Shown here: positions 1 to 7,084 of the stretch, in pieces
How positions within the stretch are numbered: the stretch's first letter is position 1
How the letters are laid out: the number at the start of each line of letters is the position of its first letter
DNA from: an uncultured Bacteroidales bacterium
GTDB taxonomy: Bacteria > Bacteroidota > Bacteroidia > Bacteroidales > UBA932
Assembly: GCA_946062035.1 (NCBI GenBank)
Contig: CAMGTS010000020.1
Coordinates: 1-11,876, forward strand
Length of the DNA stretch: 11,876 nucleotides
Direction of reading: 5' to 3'
Made by a program: the position numbers and the translations under genes
The notes under the pieces: model-generated
The model's input: only the letters and a program-made list of their open reading frames with translations
The model's database searches: none
Told to the model about the DNA's origin: nothing

Positions 1-1573
1 GGGTTTGCAGGATATATAGGTGGCCATGCCTGGTAAGATCCGGATAGAATTGCAGGAATAATGTCAGCAGAAGCATTCTGTTATGCATTCCGTCTATATC
101 GGCATCCGTCGCGATTACAACTCTGTTATATCTGAGATTGTCAATATCTTCCTCAATATCCAAGGCTGCCTGAAGAAGATTCAGCTCCTTGTTGTTATTC
201 TCGTATATGACCTTCTTGGAACTTCCGTAAGTGTTCTTCGGCTTGCCCCGCAACGAGAAAACCGCCTGGGTCGCGACATCCCTCGTCTTGGTAATGGTGC
301 CGCTCGCTGAATTACCCTCGGTGATGAAAATTGTCGTCTTTTCCGCAAGTGGGTTATTGTCAGTAAGATGCACCTTGCAGTCTCTTAGTTTCTCATTATT
401 GATGCTTCCCCTCTTGGCTCTCTTTGCTTTTGTAAAACTTGCGAGGTCTTTCCTCTCTTTTTCGCTCGCATTGATTTTCTTCTGCATTGCGTCAACGCAT
501 AACGGTGTCTTATGCAGGTAGTTGTCGAGTTCTGACGCAAGAAAATTGGCGATAAAGGTCTTGATTGGAATGCCGCCTTTATCCTCCTTGTCGGTCAATT
601 TTGAGTTAAGGAGGGTTTTAGTCTGGTTAGCGAAGTCGGGGTTGCCTATTCTTATGGCAACGGCGGCGACCATGCCTTCCCTGACATCTTTAGGGTCGTA
701 ATCTTTTTTGAAGAACTCTTTTATGGTCTTTGCCACGCATTCCCTGAATGCTGACAGATGTGTTCCTCCGTGATAGGTGTTCTGGCCGTTTACAAATGAA
801 TATATATTCTCCCCCGTCTCGTTACTATGGGTGATTACTATCTCTATATTGTTGCCTGAAAGGTGAATAGGCTCATACAGAGGCTCTTCCTTCAGGTTGT
901 CATTTATAAGGTCGCAGAGTCCGTTTTTTGAGCGATAACTCGTGCCGTTGAACTTGATTGTAAGTCCAGTGTTCAGATACGAATAGTTCTTGAGCATCTT
1001 GTCAATATACTCAAGGTTGTATTTGTAGTTCGTATACAGCTGCGGATCAGCGGTATATCTGATGAGCGTACCATCTTTTTCGCTTCCCTGCATACCTTGG
1101 CCGCTATCTTTCAGCACGCCTTTTTCGAAACTTGCCCATACAGTCTCCCCGTCTCTGAAAGACTGGACATAAAAGCTTGAAGATGTGGCATTCACAGCTT
1201 TCATACCGACACCGTTCAATCCGACGGACATTCCGTATGCCACACTGCCATCCTTCTCGAATTTACTTCCCGTGTTCATTTTGCTCACGGAGTCAATAAC
1301 CTTTCCGAGAGGAATTCCTCGCCCGTGGTCTCTTATAGAGACTTCATTGGTCTGCTCGTCCAAAGTGAACTCTATCACTTTGCCGAATCCCATGTGGTAT
1401 TCGTCAATCGCATTGTCCAGAACCTCTTTGATAAGCACATACAAACCATCGTCCTGGTCACTTCCGTCACCGAGTTTGCCAAGGTACATTCCAGGTCTGC
1501 GCCTTATGTGCTCATTCCATTCGAGGGTCTCGAAATCCTTTTCAGTATAGTTCTTTTTTACTTGTTCGCTCAT
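1..1573 (-). CDS. parE: DNA topoisomerase IV subunit B (partial; C-terminal end off the left edge)
   Basis: ATPase subunit of the type IIA topoisomerase that decatenates daughter chromosomes with ParC. I translated the minus strand from the ATG at 1573; the frame stays open for 524 codons to the edge. The GHKL ATPase domain shows RRPGMYLG (residues 25-32), the putative catalytic Glu50 and Mg-binding Asn54 in KEVLDNAID, DHGRGIP (82-88) and a GLNGVGMKAVN loop. The Toprim domain has Glu419 in EGNSA and the acidic triad Asp490/492/494 in DADIDG. The normal motif is EGDSA, so residue 421 is Asn instead of Asp. The SLRGKP-N-YG stretch and the N-terminus resemble Bacteroidetes ParE more than GyrB, hence the parE call. 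It lies 26 bp after asd, so read-through is likely; a TAnnTTTG-like box sits in that gap. The C-terminal ParC-binding part is not visible. Confidence 0.93.
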   Translation of the reverse strand, partial: MSEQVKKNYTEKDFETLEWNEHIRRRPGMYLGKLGDGSDQDDGLYVLIKEVLDNAIDEYHMGFGKVIEFTLDEQTNEVSIRDHGRGIPLGKVIDSVSKMNTGSKFEKDGSVAYGMSVGLNGVGMKAVNATSSSFYVQSFRDGETVWASFEKGVLKDSGQGMQGSEKDGTLIRYTADPQLYTNYKYNLEYIDKMLKNYSYLNTGLTIKFNGTSYRSKNGLCDLINDNLKEEPLYEPIHLSGNNIEIVITHSNETGENIYSFVNGQNTYHGGTHLSAFRECVAKTIKEFFKKDYDPKDVREGMVAAVAIRIGNPDFANQTKTLLNSKLTDKEDKGGIPIKTFIANFLASELDNYLHKTPLCVDAMQKKINASEKERKDLASFTKAKRAKRGSINNEKLRDCKVHLTDNNPLAEKTTIFITEGNSASGTITKTRDVATQAVFSLRGKPKNTYGSSKKVIYENNNKELNLLQAALDIEEDIDNLRYNRVVIATDADIDGMHNRMLLLTLFLQFYPDLTRHGHLYILQT

Positions 1574-1578
1574 GTCGG

Positions 1579-1586
1579 CAAAGTTA
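1579..1586 (-). promoter_or_regulatory. Possible -7 box just upstream of parE
   Basis: TAACTTTG is an exact match to the Bacteroidetes -7 consensus TAnnTTTG. It ends 5 nt before the parE ATG, so a transcript started here would be nearly leaderless. No TTG/TTTG is found 17-23 nt upstream, only a T-rich run directly before the box, so this is half a promoter at best. Confidence 0.3.
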
Positions 1587-1599
1587 CAAAAAACAAGGG

Positions 1600-2676
1600 T
1601 TAACCGATGATGCCCCTATGGTAGAGTTCCTCTGCGATCTGGACAGCATTAGTCGCGGCTCCTTTTCTGAGATTGTCCGCAACGCACCAGAAGTTGATTC
1701 CGCTGTTTACAGATGGATCGAGGCGGACTCTGCCGACGAAAACGTCGTCTTTGCCTCTCGCATATAACGGCATCGGATATGAGAGGTTTTCAGTATCTCC
1801 GATATTGTTCAGATTCTCTTGGATAGTCACCCCTTTCGTCTTGCGGAAAACCTCGTAAACATCTTCCAATGTGACGGCTTTTTCAAATTCGAGATTGACG
1901 GATTCTCCATGCCCTCCCGTAACAGGTACTCTGACAGCGGTAGGCGATACCCTTATGCTGTCGTCCCTCATTATCTTATGAGTTTCATTTACCATTTTCA
2001 TCTCCTCTTTTGTATAGCCGTCCGGGAGAAATTTGTCGATATGCGGCAGGATATTCAGGTCTATTCTGTATGGATAAGCATCTATCCCGCTTTTGTTTGC
2101 GATCTCATGCGCTTCATAGCAGCTCTTTCCGCTTGCCGATTGTTCGGCTCTTTCAGCGTCCATCTGCTCGACCGCAATGCTTCCCGTTCCGGTGATACAT
2201 TGATAGGTTGATACGACTATTCTTTTGATTTTAAACGCTTTGTGGAGTTCATGGATGGCGACGAGCATTTGGATTGTAGAACAGTTGGGATTCGCTATTA
2301 TCCTGTCATCTTCAGTCGGAGCGTCCTTTTTCACAAGTACGTCCGCATTTATCTCAGGCACGACAAGCTGCTTTCCCGGATCCATTCTCCAGCAGGCCGA
2401 ATTGTCAACGACATACGCTCCTGCACTTGCGAATTTCGGAGCCCACTCCTTTGAAACGTCACTTCCGGCCGAGAACAGAGCGACCGCCGGTTTGGCTGCG
2501 ATTCCCTGCTCCAAAGTAACCACACTCCACTCCTTACCTTTAAACAATATCTTTTTCCCCGCTGATTTCCCGCTTGCGACAGGGATAAGTTCTGTTATAG
2601 GGAAGTTTCTTTCTTCCAATACTTTAATCATGTTTGCGCCGACGAGCCCCGTGGCGCCTACGACCGCTACTTTCAT
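1600..2676 (-). CDS. asd: Aspartate-semialdehyde dehydrogenase
   Basis: Catalyses NADPH-dependent reductive dephosphorylation of aspartyl-4-phosphate to aspartate 4-semialdehyde, the shared precursor of lysine/diaminopimelate, threonine and methionine; cytosolic. At 358 residues it has the usual family length. It has the N-terminal nucleotide-binding loop GATGLVG (7-13), the catalytic Cys132 in NPNCSTIQ and the probable catalytic His256 in RVPVTGGHGE. The Gln of the conserved YQ motif is Gln159 (STYQCITGTG). The start is chosen because the nucleotide fold begins at residue 2 and the upstream sequence is A/T-rich with no SD, as is usual in Bacteroidetes. It is preceded by metX (106 bp gap holding a perfect inverted repeat) and followed by parE (26 bp), probably in one transcription unit. 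Its product feeds the homoserine used by the MetX and MetY encoded just upstream. No unusual residues seen. Confidence 0.96.
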   Translation of the reverse strand: MKVAVVGATGLVGANMIKVLEERNFPITELIPVASGKSAGKKILFKGKEWSVVTLEQGIAAKPAVALFSAGSDVSKEWAPKFASAGAYVVDNSACWRMDPGKQLVVPEINADVLVKKDAPTEDDRIIANPNCSTIQMLVAIHELHKAFKIKRIVVSTYQCITGTGSIAVEQMDAERAEQSASGKSCYEAHEIANKSGIDAYPYRIDLNILPHIDKFLPDGYTKEEMKMVNETHKIMRDDSIRVSPTAVRVPVTGGHGESVNLEFEKAVTLEDVYEVFRKTKGVTIQENLNNIGDTENLSYPMPLYARGKDDVFVGRVRLDPSVNSGINFWCVADNLRKGAATNAVQIAEELYHRGIIG

Positions 2677-2706
2677 ATTTTTATTCTAATTGTTGATTCA
2701 GTTGTT

Positions 2707-2734
2707 ATAGAACATATATTCTATCATGTTCTAT
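2707..2734. repeat. 9-bp perfect inverted repeat in the metX-asd gap
   Basis: ATAGAACAT and ATGTTCTAT flank a 10-nt spacer. The spacer contains ATTCTAT, so the outer left arm can also pair inside it (ATAGAA/TTCTAT). No T-run follows on the minus strand, so it is not a terminator. It could be a regulator's operator or an RNA hairpin upstream of asd. A weak promoter-like pair (TTG, 18 nt, TATGTTCT) lies across it on the minus strand, which would suit an operator over a secondary asd-parE promoter. Confidence 0.45.
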
Positions 2735-2782
2735 CAAGAAATGCCTCTGTCTAAATCAGTAATATCCTTTGGCTTACTCCAG

Positions 2783-3850
2783 CTAAATGGGTAGGGGCAA
2801 GCAGAAAACTTCGCTTATCACCTGTGATAACTGCTTGTATTCTAATAAGAACCCATCATGTCCAAAATTCGAATGAATGATTCTGAATGTTGCGCCGGGA
2901 ATGAGCCGTGACATTTCTTCGGGTTCGTTGACAGGGAACAGAAAATCCTCTTGAATCCCTATGACCAACGTCTTGGCCTTAATTCCGGCAAGAGCCTCAG
3001 ACACACCTCCCCTGCCTCTTCCAACATCGTGGCTGTCAGCAAGATTCAGCATACTCAGATAGGAGTAGGCGTCAAATCTCGAAACAAATTTCTCCCCCTG
3101 ATACCTTTGGTATGATGAAGCCCGTCTGTCCCATAGATGCCGGATATCATCATCGGCAAAACCTTCACCGTCGGTTTGTGTCTTGTTATAACCGGTCGAA
3201 CTTCTGTAAGATATAAGTGAGAGGGCTCGTGCTGCCGCCAATCCCTTTTTTCCTCCTGCCACACTCTCCGCATCGCTAAAGGTTTTATCGGCGTACAAGC
3301 ACATCCTCTGACTTTCGTTATATGCCGTATGCCAGGCAGATATCCTCGCATTACAGGCACATGCGCATAAGTTTTCAATAACATCAGGTTCTATAATAGC
3401 CCACTCCAAACACTGGAATCCTCCTACAGAACCTCCGATAAGCAAATCGATATTGCTTATTTTCAGCTCTTTGCGTAGGATGATCATCATGTTTACCACA
3501 TCCCTTATCGTGATGTGTGGAAATTCGAGCAGGTATTTCCGACCTGTTTCCGGATTGACACTCGCCGGTCCCGTAGTACCATAGCAACTGCCTAAAATAT
3601 TGGCACATACAATGGTGTATTTTTCCGAATCGAAAAATTTTCCATTACCTACAAGCGTATCCCACCACTCTTCCGGATTTGAGTTCGCTGTAAGAGCGTG
3701 GGCAATCCAAATGACCTTTTTCCCGTTGTGTGGAGCGTAGTCCTCAGAAATATGATAACATATCTCAAGTTCAGGAAGCTCGGCTCCACACTCCATCTTA
3801 AAAGGTCTGCCGTATTTAAAAACTTTCTTTATCAAATTCCCGTTCATCAT
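2783..3850 (-). CDS. metX: Homoserine O-acetyltransferase
   Basis: Alpha/beta-hydrolase-fold acyltransferase that activates the homoserine hydroxyl, normally with acetyl-CoA, for methionine synthesis; cytosolic. At 355 residues it has normal MetX length. The expected triad is visible: nucleophile Ser141 in GGSVGGFQ (commonly GGSMGGMQ), Asp302 in EDFLFP and His331 in FGHDGF. HALTANSN (51-58) and the LGSCYGTTGP loop (86-95) match the oxyanion and substrate regions. The GSCYGTTG loop is closer to acetyl- than succinyl-transferring MetX as I remember the families, so acetyl specificity is an inference. Two adjacent ATGs (3850 and 3847) could each be the start; no SD separates them. It lies 86 bp after metY, whose enzyme uses its product, and before asd, consistent with a methionine-branch operon. 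Confidence 0.93.
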   Translation of the reverse strand: MMNGNLIKKVFKYGRPFKMECGAELPELEICYHISEDYAPHNGKKVIWIAHALTANSNPEEWWDTLVGNGKFFDSEKYTIVCANILGSCYGTTGPASVNPETGRKYLLEFPHITIRDVVNMMIILRKELKISNIDLLIGGSVGGFQCLEWAIIEPDVIENLCACACNARISAWHTAYNESQRMCLYADKTFSDAESVAGGKKGLAAARALSLISYRSSTGYNKTQTDGEGFADDDIRHLWDRRASSYQRYQGEKFVSRFDAYSYLSMLNLADSHDVGRGRGGVSEALAGIKAKTLVIGIQEDFLFPVNEPEEMSRLIPGATFRIIHSNFGHDGFLLEYKQLSQVISEVFCLPLPI

Positions 3851-3936
3851 TTAATGATACTTAATCTAATTCTCTCTTTGACAGGCAAATGCACAACACT
3901 ACTTTTACTAAATCATCCACCTGTTTCTGTTTAAAC

Positions 3937-5217
3937 TCAATCGAGTACACTAAAAGCCTCACTGAGGTCATTGATAAGGTCGTCTACATTCTCGATACCG
4001 ATGCTGAGTCGAAGTGTCCCGGCTCCTATACCGATCTCTTCAAGCTCTTTATCAGTAAGTTGAGAGTGTATCGTTGTCGCCGGATGCGCAACCAGCGACT
4101 TATTGTCTCCAATATTGGCGAGCAATGTAAATATTTTTAGGTTATCGACAACTTTTCCAGCCTCTTTCCTGTCGGCTTTAAGGTCAAAAAATATGATTCC
4201 TCCAAAACCGTTGTGCAGATACTTCTCGGCTTGAGCGTGAGTAGGGTGGCTTTCGAGTCCCGGATAGAGGACTTTTTCCACTTTAGGGTTCTTCTCTAAC
4301 CATTCCGCTATTTTCAATGAGTTCTCACAAATTCTTTCGGCCCTTAATGACAAAGTCTCCACACCGGTCAATGCAAGGAATGCGTTGAATGGGCTAAGGC
4401 AGCAACCGAAGTCTCTGAGTCCTATAGCCCTCGCTTTCACGGCGAAGGCGGACGCTCCGAAACTCTTGCTGAATGAGAGGCCGTGATAGGCTTCATTCGG
4501 CTCTGACAGGGTAGGAAATTTGCCATTGTCCCAGTTGAAGTTACCTCCGTCTACTATAATCCCTCCTATAGAGTTTCCGTGTCCGTTAATCCATTTTGTA
4601 GCTGAATGCACCACGATATTCGCTCCAAACTCTATCGGTCTGCAAAGGTATCCTCCGCATGCGACGGTATTGTCTACAATCAACGGCACATCATGCCTTT
4701 TCGCTATTGCGGAAATCTTCTCGAAATCAGGTGTTGACAGATCGGAGTTGGCGATAGTCTCCACATATACCGCCTTTGTTTTGCTATCTATCAGATTTTC
4801 AAAACTTTGAGGATTTTTTACATCTGCGAACCTTACATTTATGCCAAGCTTGGGAAGAGTTCCCTTGAAAAGGCTGTATGAACCGCCATAAAGATCAGTG
4901 GAGCTTACGATATTGTCTCCGGCTTCCGCCAAAGTCTGTATTGTCAGAAAAATCGCGGCCATTCCGGATGAAGTTGAAACTGCCGCTACACCGCCTTCAA
5001 GTGCGGCGATTCTCTCCTCAAAAACGCTGTTTGTCGGATTTGTGAGTCTGCTGTAGATGTTTCCATCCTCTTCTAAAGCGAATATCCTGCGTCCGTGTTC
5101 TACATTCTTGAATGCGTATGCGGAAGTCTGATAGAGCGGAGTCGCAACCGCTCCCGTTGTAGGATCATTTCTATGACCCGCATGTATCTGTAATGTTTCA
5201 AATTTATATTTAGACAT
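3937..5217 (-). CDS. metY: O-acetylhomoserine sulfhydrylase (aminocarboxypropyltransferase)
   Basis: PLP enzyme of the Cys/Met metabolism family that converts O-acetylhomoserine plus sulfide to homocysteine and acetate (direct sulfhydrylation); cytosolic, probably tetrameric. The 426-residue length fits MetY and exceeds the roughly 380-400 of cystathionine gamma-synthase/beta-lyase. Visible motifs: TLQIHAGHRNDPTTGA at the N-terminus, Tyr55/Arg57 in YSRLTNPT (phosphate contact to the neighbouring subunit), SSGM (83-86), Tyr110, Asp182 in VDNT (pyridine nitrogen) and the PLP Lys208 in HSATKWINGHG. The insertion around 219-243 before the YHGLSF segment is also MetY-like. It is the first gene of the unit, behind a strong promoter and a structured leader; metX follows. 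Substrate choice (acetyl versus succinyl ester) is inferred from the metX pairing. Confidence 0.93.
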   Translation of the reverse strand: MSKYKFETLQIHAGHRNDPTTGAVATPLYQTSAYAFKNVEHGRRIFALEEDGNIYSRLTNPTNSVFEERIAALEGGVAAVSTSSGMAAIFLTIQTLAEAGDNIVSSTDLYGGSYSLFKGTLPKLGINVRFADVKNPQSFENLIDSKTKAVYVETIANSDLSTPDFEKISAIAKRHDVPLIVDNTVACGGYLCRPIEFGANIVVHSATKWINGHGNSIGGIIVDGGNFNWDNGKFPTLSEPNEAYHGLSFSKSFGASAFAVKARAIGLRDFGCCLSPFNAFLALTGVETLSLRAERICENSLKIAEWLEKNPKVEKVLYPGLESHPTHAQAEKYLHNGFGGIIFFDLKADRKEAGKVVDNLKIFTLLANIGDNKSLVAHPATTIHSQLTDKELEEIGIGAGTLRLSIGIENVDDLINDLSEAFSVLD

Positions 5218-5406
5218 TGTATTATCCGTTTATAGCTGCCCGGCACAAGTGCACGGGAGTAATGGTTTTATATTGATTTTGATTGGATTGGGCGTGCGAC
5301 AATTGTCGTCACGCTGTTTTAAGATAGCGAGAGAATATATGCATCTTGGCGATGCATTCGGGTTGATGTGACAATATGTAATTCAATCATGCTTCTCATT
5401 GCTCTG
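5218..5406 (-). promoter_or_regulatory. Structured 5' leader of metY with a possible small ORF
   Basis: About 185 nt separate the predicted transcription start (near 5403) from the metY ATG. Reading the minus strand, three hairpins can be drawn. The first, at 5357-5339, has stem ATGCATC/GATGCAT and loop GCCAA. The second, at 5314-5292, pairs GCGTG and CGAC with GTCG and CACGC around AATT, with one bulged A. The third, at 5257-5239, pairs CCCG and GCA with TGC and CGGG around CTTG, with one bulged T. A 26-codon ORF (ATG at 5399, TAA ending 5319) with Met at codons 1, 4 and 15 covers the first hairpin and stops just before the second. CGCT at 5329-5326 could also pair with AGCG at 5315-5312, competing with the second hairpin. 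I see no S-box (SAM-I) or SAM-II consensus. The leader as a regulatory element is an inference from length, position and structure. Confidence 0.45.
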
Positions 5407-5437
5407 CAAAAGTAAAGGTTTCTTCCTTTCGTGCAAA
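5407..5437 (-). promoter_or_regulatory. Bacteroidetes-type promoter of metY
   Basis: TTTG (5437-5434), 19 nt, then TACTTTTG (5414-5407) is an exact match to the Bacteroidetes housekeeping promoter TTTG-N19-TAnnTTTG. The start site would fall near 5403. It lies after the hydrogenase terminator, so metY-metX-asd-parE starts as an independent unit. Confidence 0.8.
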
Positions 5438-5470
5438 ATTCCAAGTCCATGTTTGGGTGAGAAAACATGT

Positions 5471-5506
5471 AAAAAATAACAGCCGGCTTTGTAAGTGCCG
5501 ACTGTT
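5471..5506 (-). terminator. Intrinsic terminator after the hydrogenase gene
   Basis: On the minus strand, a 10-bp stem (AACAGTCGGC pairing with GCCGGCTGTT, one G-U pair) with a 9-nt loop is followed by ATTTTTT. It lies 36 nt past the hydrogenase stop codon and separates that gene from the metY promoter. Confidence 0.88.
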
Positions 5507-5542
5507 CAATTTATTGCCGAATGTTAAGTTTTGCGGACGATA

Positions 5543-6988
5543 TTACTCTTTCATCTTCGCCAAAGCGGCGTTAAGATTTCTCAGAGCGGTGGTCGGATCG
5601 TTATAGATAAGAGGGCCTGTAGCGCAACCGCCTGCACATGACATGACTTCGACGAAAGGTGCCGGGGCTTTTCCTGTCTTCGCCCATGCACGTAACTGGT
5701 TGACAGTTCTCTTGTCGATATTGGCGACTTGAAGCGCCTTTAAATCAGGTTCGTTGAGATAATATCTCACAGCCTCTATAACACCGCCTGTCTGTGCAAA
5801 ACCATGTGCCGCCTTGTATGATTTGATTTCAGGAGTATATGGTTCAACCTTTTCAAGGTCTATATGCAAACCTGCGAACATCGAGCCTATCTCTTCAAAA
5901 GTAAGGCAAAAATCGACATTAGGATTGTCTTTGGTCTCCTTTTTCTTGGCAAGGCAAGGACCGATGAAAACTGTCTCCGCATCAGGATATTTTTGCTTGG
6001 CGATAAGTGCTGTATAGTACATCGGTGAACCGGTCGTAGAGACATGCTCAGACATTTCAGGAATATGTTTTCTGACAAGTTCTATCCATGAAGGGCAGCA
6101 GCTCGTAGTCATAAAACTTCCGTTTTCAGCCAATCTCTCTTTCAGTTCCTCGGCCTCTATTCTTGTCGTGTCCATCGCACCTGCGGCGACTTCGATAACG
6201 TCTTTAAATCCAATGGATTTGAGTGCTCCATAGACATTTTCTGTCGGTACATCGCCAAATTGAGAAAGAATTGAAGGGGCTACCATAGCGACCACCTCCT
6301 TGCCATCCTTTAATCTCTGCAGGATGTCAAAAACCTGGCTGATTTCGAATATCGCACCAAACGGACAGGCGTTGATGCACTTTCCGCAATAGATACATTT
6401 GCTCTCATCAATGTGCTCTACACCGTCAGCATCCTTGCTGATTGCCTTTACAGGGCATGACTCCTCGCATGGAACCGGTATGTAGACAATGGCGTGATAC
6501 GGACAACTTGTATGACATTTACCGCAGCTTATGCAAAGGTCGTGGTCTATCTCAGCCTTGCCCTCCTTGTTGAAGTGAATAGCGTTCTTAGGGCAGTTCA
6601 TGTAGCAGACTCTCGCCACGCAACCCCTGCAAAGATTGGTGACCTCGTAGTTTGTCTTTACGCATGAAGAGCACGCTTCATCTATGACGCAGACCAGATT
6701 CTCTTTTGTAGGGTTTTTACGGGTCAGAGCTTCTTGCGCGAATTGTGAAAGTGGTGTGAGTTCGTCTTTTTCGTCGGACATGTCAAATCCGAGAAGAGGA
6801 AGGCTCTTATATCTCCATACCGCCCTCTCCTTGTGGACACAGCAGCGTCCGAGAACTTTTTTGTTCTTTGGGCTGAGCTGGATAGGAAGGCGGTTGATAT
6901 CCTCAACGAGACGGTCTTCTTTCCACATTTCAATCAGTTTCGCCAGCAACTGCTGACGGACAATCATAACATTATTCGCTATTGCCAT
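5543..6988 (-). CDS. Monomeric [FeFe]-hydrogenase, probably group B
   Basis: Iron-sulfur enzyme predicted to couple ferredoxin oxidation to H2 evolution (or the reverse) in the cytosol; 481 residues. The N-terminal part carries RCC (48-50), then ferredoxin-type Cys clusters: C120/C123/C128/C132, C152/C155/C158/C162, C178 and C198/C201/C204/C208, enough for at least three [4Fe-4S] relays. The H-cluster domain has L1 TSCCPSW (295-301), L2 GPCLAKKKE (343-351) and L3 EVMSCAGGCATG (447-458). All four expected H-cluster Cys (298, 345, 451, 455) and the proton-transfer Cys297 are present. Compared with prototypical enzymes, L2 lacks Met before PC (Gly343) and L3 lacks the GGG tail. These changes, with the RCC segment and Bacteroidales setting, fit group B (my class assignment is inference). 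It has its own promoter and terminator, so it is probably monocistronic. No HydE, HydF or HydG maturase gene is nearby. Confidence 0.88.
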   Translation of the reverse strand: MAIANNVMIVRQQLLAKLIEMWKEDRLVEDINRLPIQLSPKNKKVLGRCCVHKERAVWRYKSLPLLGFDMSDEKDELTPLSQFAQEALTRKNPTKENLVCVIDEACSSCVKTNYEVTNLCRGCVARVCYMNCPKNAIHFNKEGKAEIDHDLCISCGKCHTSCPYHAIVYIPVPCEESCPVKAISKDADGVEHIDESKCIYCGKCINACPFGAIFEISQVFDILQRLKDGKEVVAMVAPSILSQFGDVPTENVYGALKSIGFKDVIEVAAGAMDTTRIEAEELKERLAENGSFMTTSCCPSWIELVRKHIPEMSEHVSTTGSPMYYTALIAKQKYPDAETVFIGPCLAKKKETKDNPNVDFCLTFEEIGSMFAGLHIDLEKVEPYTPEIKSYKAAHGFAQTGGVIEAVRYYLNEPDLKALQVANIDKRTVNQLRAWAKTGKAPAPFVEVMSCAGGCATGPLIYNDPTTALRNLNAALAKMKE

Positions 6989-7028
6989 AGGTAATCAAAG
7001 TTTAGGCTCAGTTCTCTGAGATAGTCTG

Positions 7029-7059
7029 CGAAGATAGCAGTATTTGAAAATATAACAAA
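7029..7059 (-). promoter_or_regulatory. Promoter of the [FeFe]-hydrogenase gene
   Basis: TTTG (7059-7056), exactly 19 nt, then TATCTTCG (7036-7029), one mismatch from TAnnTTTG. The predicted start near 7025 gives a leader of about 37 nt. No SD precedes the ATG at 6988. I see no clear operator in the gap. Confidence 0.65.
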
Positions 7060-7084
7060 GTAGTTTCTTAAGTATCTTGTGCCA

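Noticed and set aside
2707..2734. Terminator after metX
   Set aside because: The stem is A/T-rich with a 10-nt loop and no T-run follows on the minus strand.
3851..3936. A separate metX promoter in the metY-metX gap
   Set aside because: Only a poor pair (TTTG, 17 nt, TAGATTAA) is visible, well below the quality of the metY promoter.
5292..5329. SAM-II-like look of the metY leader (CGCT...AGCGTGA...)
   Set aside because: A CGCT/AGCG stem followed by GTGA is reminiscent of SAM-II, but the loop is too short and the conserved GCTAAA-type 3' segment is not found. A covariance-model search would settle it.
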